DNA of 8,853 nt, taken from positions 1 through 8,853 of the forward strand of contig CANMNM010000040.1 in NCBI GenBank assembly GCA_947499275.1. The letters are read 5' to 3'. Shown in pieces: positions 6,054-8,853 of the stretch (position 1 is its first letter; every line of letters starts with the position of its first letter). The position numbers were made by a program, and so were the translations under genes. The notes under the pieces were generated by a model. The model was not told the origin of the DNA, ran no database searches, and saw nothing but the letters and a program-made list of their open reading frames with translations. The stretch is from Actinomycetota bacterium (lineage in GTDB: Bacteria; Actinomycetota; Actinomycetes; S36-B12).

Positions 6054-7307
6054 GTGTCGGTCTTTCGGATTGAGGGTGGGGAGACCCTCCACGGTGAAGT
6101 TGTCGTCCCGGGCGCCAAGAATTCCGTTCTTAAGCTGATGGCAGCGACATTGCTGGCACCAGGGCTCTCAACTCTCACCAACGTTCCCGATATCGAAGAT
6201 GTCACCATCATGGCGGAGTTGCTTCGACGGCTTGGGTGTGAGGTGACCCACTCGGGAGAAAACATTTCCATTAATGTCCCCGACAAACCTGACCATCGGG
6301 CGGACTATGACCTTGTTCGAAAAATGCGAGCTTCGATTTGCGTGCTTGGTCCACTGATTGCACGCTGTGGCGCTGCTGATGTCGCAGTTCCGGGTGGGGA
6401 CAATATCGGCTCCCGTGGATTGGACATGCACGTTGAGGCACTTCGAAAAATGGGCGCCCAGGTCAACAATGAGCATGGATATTTGCTGGCGGAGTGCCAA
6501 CTTCTGACCGGGGCGCATATCTCGCTTGATTTCCCCAGTGTCGGCGCAACCGAAACGATCCTGATGGCCGCTGTGACGGCCCGAGGTGAAACGATAATTG
6601 AAAATGCTGCTCGAGAGCCGGAAATAGTTGATATCTGCGAGATGCTGGTGGAAATGGGGGCAGACATCTCGGGTATCGGGACCTCGACCATCACAATCAC
6701 CGGCGTGAGTGCTCTCACTCCAGTAAGCCATCGAGTGGTCTCGGATCGGATAGTCGCCGGCACTTGGGCCGTTGCGGTCGCGATGACACGCGGTGATCTG
6801 ACAATTCATGGGGTTCCCGCCGAGCACCTCGCCCTGCCATTGGAAAAACTTCAGTCAGCCGGGGCACAGGTTGACAGTGGTGGGCAGACTATTCAGATCC
6901 GCATGGATGTACGACCTCAATGCATTGACGTCGTTACCCTTCCTTTCCCTGGCTTCCCCACCGACTTGCAGCCCCAATTCATCGCACTGAATTCAATTGG
7001 TCAGGGTGCAGCACTTGTTACCGAAAATCTCTTTGAAGCTCGATTCCGCTTTGTTCAAGAACTCGCGCGACTGGGCGCTGATGTCCGAACCGACGGACAC
7101 CACGCGCTCATACGGGGCAAAGAGGGGTTGTCCGGTGCGCCAGTCGAAGCTACGGATATCAGGGCTGGGGCAGGGTTGGTGCTGGCTGGGCTGGTGGCCC
7201 AAGGCAACACAACTGTTTACGGTGTCGGTCACATTGACCGTGGTTACGCGGGTTTTGTGGAAACCTTGCAAGGTTTTGGAGCCAAGATTTTACGGGTCGA
7301 CGATTAA
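6054..7307 (+). CDS. murA: UDP-N-acetylglucosamine 1-carboxyvinyltransferase
   Basis: MurA transfers enolpyruvate from phosphoenolpyruvate to UDP-GlcNAc, the first committed step of peptidoglycan synthesis in the cytoplasm. The 417-residue product matches the family length. It has PGAKNS with Lys22, KMRASICVLGP at 90-100 with the conserved Arg92, PGFPTDLQPQ with Asp304 (Asp305 in E. coli), and a C-terminal DRGYAGFVETL with Arg396. The catalytic loop reads VPGGDNIGSRGLDMH, so Asp116 (codon 6399-6401) stands where most bacteria have the Cys that fosfomycin alkylates. The same Cys-to-Asp replacement in M. tuberculosis MurA keeps activity and gives fosfomycin resistance, so an active, resistant enzyme is expected here. 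The GTG start fits the MSVFRIEGG N-terminus, with no in-frame start just upstream. The promoter appears leaderless, and the gene meets the next one tail to tail with 4 nt between stops. Confidence 0.97.
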   Translation: MSVFRIEGGETLHGEVVVPGAKNSVLKLMAATLLAPGLSTLTNVPDIEDVTIMAELLRRLGCEVTHSGENISINVPDKPDHRADYDLVRKMRASICVLGPLIARCGAADVAVPGGDNIGSRGLDMHVEALRKMGAQVNNEHGYLLAECQLLTGAHISLDFPSVGATETILMAAVTARGETIIENAAREPEIVDICEMLVEMGADISGIGTSTITITGVSALTPVSHRVVSDRIVAGTWAVAVAMTRGDLTIHGVPAEHLALPLEKLQSAGAQVDSGGQTIQIRMDVRPQCIDVVTLPFPGFPTDLQPQFIALNSIGQGAALVTENLFEARFRFVQELARLGADVRTDGHHALIRGKEGLSGAPVEATDIRAGAGLVLAGLVAQGNTTVYGVGHIDRGYAGFVETLQGFGAKILRVDD

Positions 7308-7311
7308 ACCG

Positions 7312-7638
7312 CTAACCGCTAATTATTGCGGCTGCGGCGCTTTCATCGGAAGGCCACACCATCACTTTCGGTCCTTCAGTGGTCTGGGCGAGGTTCGCCT
7401 TGATTCCTCGGTGTTCTAAAGTGCGCCGGATCATTTCGCCTTCTGCATAATTCGAAGGGCTGGCAACACACACCAACAGTCCATAGGAATCTGAAGGTCC
7501 GGACTTTCCTGGGACCGTAACCACCGAACTTCCCCGAGAGTAGGCCCAACGGAGCACCAACACCATCAGGCCAATTCCCATCAGCGCCACGACTGGGCCG
7601 AAAATGTAGGAAAAACTATTACCGATAGCCACAGGCAT
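7312..7638 (-). CDS. Small one-pass membrane protein with DUF2007-like cytoplasmic domain
   Basis: The function is unknown. The 108-residue product has one hydrophobic segment at about 11-29 (YIFGPVVALMGIGLMVLVL), followed by RWAYSRG, whose positive charges suggest that the C-terminal part faces the cytoplasm. A short linker leads to a compact domain (about 52-107): YGLLVCVASPSNYAEGEMIR, then TLEHRGIKANLA, KVMVWPSDE and AAAAII. This beta-alpha-beta pattern, with AE.E.(I/L)RR.L...GI.A and a closing V.V...(D/E)...A..(I/L), resembles the DUF2007 family (putative signal-transducing protein) and small actinobacterial membrane proteins I remember without a known role. Assignment to DUF2007 is a judgement by eye. 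The ATG at 7638 is the only plausible start; neither a Shine-Dalgarno sequence nor a good TAnnnT element precedes it. The gene is divergent from meaA and ends with TAG. Confidence 0.75.
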   Translation of the reverse strand: MPVAIGNSFSYIFGPVVALMGIGLMVLVLRWAYSRGSSVVTVPGKSGPSDSYGLLVCVASPSNYAEGEMIRRTLEHRGIKANLAQTTEGPKVMVWPSDESAAAAIISG

Positions 7639-7720
7639 ATTGTGACAAGTATTACGCGTTCCGCAATAGATTGTTCTGCCAAGCCTTATAGCCCTATAAC
7701 CGGTTGGTTACGATGTGGAG
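7639..7720. promoter_or_regulatory. Divergent intergenic region upstream of meaA with nested dyads
   Basis: This 82-nt region separates two divergent genes. It contains an inverted repeat of 6-nt arms, TTATAG-CC-CTATAA (7686-7699). Overlapping it are an AACCGGTT palindrome (7698-7705) and a TAACC-4 nt-GGTTA dyad (7697-7710). These lie between the expected -35 position and the predicted -10 of meaA (7709-7714), where a repressor or activator could bind. No cobalamin riboswitch is recognisable, and the region is too short for one. Confidence 0.4.
7709..7714 (+). promoter_or_regulatory. Predicted -10 element of meaA (leaderless)
   Basis: TACGAT is followed by exactly 6 nt (GTGGAG) and the ATG at 7721, identical in sequence and spacing to the murA element. 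The GGAG directly abutting the ATG is too close to act as a normal Shine-Dalgarno sequence. The spacing favours the ATG at 7721 over the in-frame GTG at 7715. Confidence 0.55.
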
Positions 7721-8853
7721 ATGAGCGACAAACCATGGATCATGCGGACCTACGCGGGGCATTCGAGTGCGAAAGAGTCAAATGAACTTTTCCGCACCAA
7801 CCTGGAAAAGGGGCAGACCGGCTTATCGATCGCCTTCGACCTGCCCACCCAGACAGGTTATGACCCCGAAGATGTGATGTCCCGTGGGGAAGTGGGAAAA
7901 GTGGGCGTTTCTGTCGCAAGTCTGGCTGACATGAGAACCCTATTTGAGGGTCTTCCATTGGCACAGATGAACACCTCAATGACAATAAATGCCACAGCAG
8001 TTTGGCTCTACTCGATGTACATTGCGCTGGCTGATGAACAGGGTGCACCTCGTGAGTTGCTCTCAGGCACGACCCAGAACGACATAATCAAGGAATACCT
8101 TTCCCGGGGGACGTACGCTTTTCCTCCAGCACCATCCCTTGAGCTTGCCACCGATTTAATCGCATTTTCGGTTGTGAATACGCCAAAGTGGAATCCGATA
8201 AACATCTGTAGTTACCACTTGCAAGAGGCTGGAGCCACGGCCGTCCAAGAGGTGGCATTTGCTCTGGCAGCCGCGATAAGCGTTTTGGACTCGGTGAAAG
8301 CAAAAATTGAACGTCAGAATATTGATGTCGATTTCGATCATGTGGTGGGACGCATCTCATTTTTTGTTAACGGCAGCATTAGATTCATCGAAGAGGTGTG
8401 CAAACTCAAAGCTTTTGGCAGGCTGTGGAGCGACCTAGTTGTCGAGCGCTATGGCGTAACGACCGAGTCGGCCCGTCGTTTTCGGTACGGTGTGCAGGTA
8501 AATTCATTGGGACTTACCGAGGAGCAACCCGAAAATAACGTGCAGCGAATCGTACTCGAGATGCTGGGTGTTTCGCTTGCCAAGGACTCGCGTGCCCGGG
8601 CTATTCAGCTTCCTGCATGGAATGAAGCCCTTGGCTTGCCTAGGCCGTGGGATCAGCAGTGGTCGCTACGTATGCAGCAGGTGCTTGCTTTGGAAACAGA
8701 CTTACTTGAATATGACGATATTTTTGGAGGATCGATAGTTATTGAAGCAAAAGTTGATGAACTCATGAATGAAATTCGATCTGAACTCGATCGAATTTCT
8801 GAGATGGGGGGTGCCATCGCGGCCCTTGAATCCGGTTATCTCAAGAGCGCACT
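7721..8853 (+). CDS. meaA: Adenosylcobalamin-dependent mutase, MeaA / ethylmalonyl-CoA mutase type (partial)
   Basis: MeaA-type enzymes rearrange acyl-CoA thioesters by a radical mechanism using adenosylcobalamin. In the ethylmalonyl-CoA pathway ethylmalonyl-CoA becomes methylsuccinyl-CoA, allowing growth on C2 units without the glyoxylate cycle. The first 377 codons are present; the frame is open to the window edge. The product starts MSDKPWIMRTYAGHSSAKES and shows FDLPTQTGYDPEDV at about 39-52, MNTSMTINATA, GTTQNDIIKEYLSRGT, KWNPINICSYHLQEAGAT and FRYGVQVNSLGLTEEQPENN. QLPAWNEALGLPRPWDQQWS and EMGGAIAALESGYLKS follow. These run almost unchanged through Streptomyces MeaA as I remember it. 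The TQTGYD loop separates it from methylmalonyl-CoA mutase (ATHRGYD). The visible part covers most of the substrate-binding barrel; the C-terminal cobalamin domain with DxHxxG lies beyond the window, out of about 650-680 residues expected. Substrate is inferred from family resemblance; the mutase superfamily is certain. Confidence 0.93.
   Translation, partial: MSDKPWIMRTYAGHSSAKESNELFRTNLEKGQTGLSIAFDLPTQTGYDPEDVMSRGEVGKVGVSVASLADMRTLFEGLPLAQMNTSMTINATAVWLYSMYIALADEQGAPRELLSGTTQNDIIKEYLSRGTYAFPPAPSLELATDLIAFSVVNTPKWNPINICSYHLQEAGATAVQEVAFALAAAISVLDSVKAKIERQNIDVDFDHVVGRISFFVNGSIRFIEEVCKLKAFGRLWSDLVVERYGVTTESARRFRYGVQVNSLGLTEEQPENNVQRIVLEMLGVSLAKDSRARAIQLPAWNEALGLPRPWDQQWSLRMQQVLALETDLLEYDDIFGGSIVIEAKVDELMNEIRSELDRISEMGGAIAALESGYLKSA

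Noticed and set aside
6168..6827. A 219-codon open frame on the minus strand inside murA
   Set aside because: It is fully opposite a conserved murA with intact motifs, and the translation is low in recognisable domain features.
7316..7331. CCGC-8 nt-GCGG hairpin between murA and the small membrane protein gene as a terminator
   Set aside because: The stem is 4 bp, and the site lies mostly within coding sequence with no T-tract. The tandem CCGCTAA repeat just before it is only two units.
7721..8853. Methylmalonyl-CoA mutase or isobutyryl-CoA mutase as the identity of the last gene
   Set aside because: The loop reads TQTGYD, as in MeaA/ethylmalonyl-CoA mutase, not ATHRGYD (methylmalonyl) or the isobutyryl type. 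The rest also tracks Streptomyces MeaA closely.

Overview
The window looks like the chromosome of an actinobacterium (Actinomycetes) with moderate GC content, in the mid-50s percent judged by eye. Four things point that way: a long delta subunit of ATP synthase (269 residues, against about 177 in E. coli), an alpha subunit with a C-terminal extension, a MurA with Asp in place of the catalytic Cys as in Mycobacterium tuberculosis, and a MeaA-type mutase closely resembling Streptomyces proteins. The order atpC, adenosyltransferase on the opposite strand, then murA also matches, from memory, the arrangement after atpC in M. tuberculosis. Genus cannot be fixed from this window.

Positions 1-5418 hold the 3' half of an F1Fo ATP synthase operon, all on the + strand: the end of atpF, then atpH, atpA, atpG, atpD and atpC. 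Together these encode the end of the b stator and the delta, alpha, gamma, beta and epsilon subunits. Spacing is tight: stop/start overlap at atpF/atpH, 1 nt between atpA and atpG and between atpD and atpC, 37 nt before atpD. The one exception is a 104-nt gap before atpA. The most striking feature is an in-frame amber codon (TAG, 4407-4409) in atpD, at codon 275, where the family has a conserved Ser. The frame continues intact to the normal end at 5036, so one base separates this locus from a full-length beta subunit. TAG is an ordinary stop in three neighbouring genes, so reassignment of TAG is unlikely. A sequencing or assembly error, or a very recent nonsense mutation, is the best explanation.

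Positions 5419-8853 hold four closely packed genes on alternating strands. A PduO-type ATP:cob(I)alamin adenosyltransferase (-) meets atpC tail to tail with 6 nt between them. It diverges from murA (+) across only 50 nt. A small one-pass membrane protein with a DUF2007-like tail (-) meets murA tail to tail with 4 nt between and diverges across 82 nt from meaA (+), which runs off the window. MeaA is an adenosylcobalamin-dependent mutase of the ethylmalonyl-CoA type, so the window holds both the last step of its cofactor synthesis and a consumer of that cofactor.

Three of these four genes (the adenosyltransferase, murA and meaA) have a TAnnnT hexamer exactly 6 nt before the start codon and no usable Shine-Dalgarno sequence. 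This is the arrangement expected for leaderless transcripts. The ATP synthase genes inside the operon mostly have recognisable ribosome binding sites instead. I see no CRISPR array, mobile element, tRNA, rRNA or convincing intrinsic terminator, and nothing that amounts to a wholly new system. The points most worth checking are the atpD amber codon, the leaderless promoter pattern and the dyad symmetry in front of meaA.
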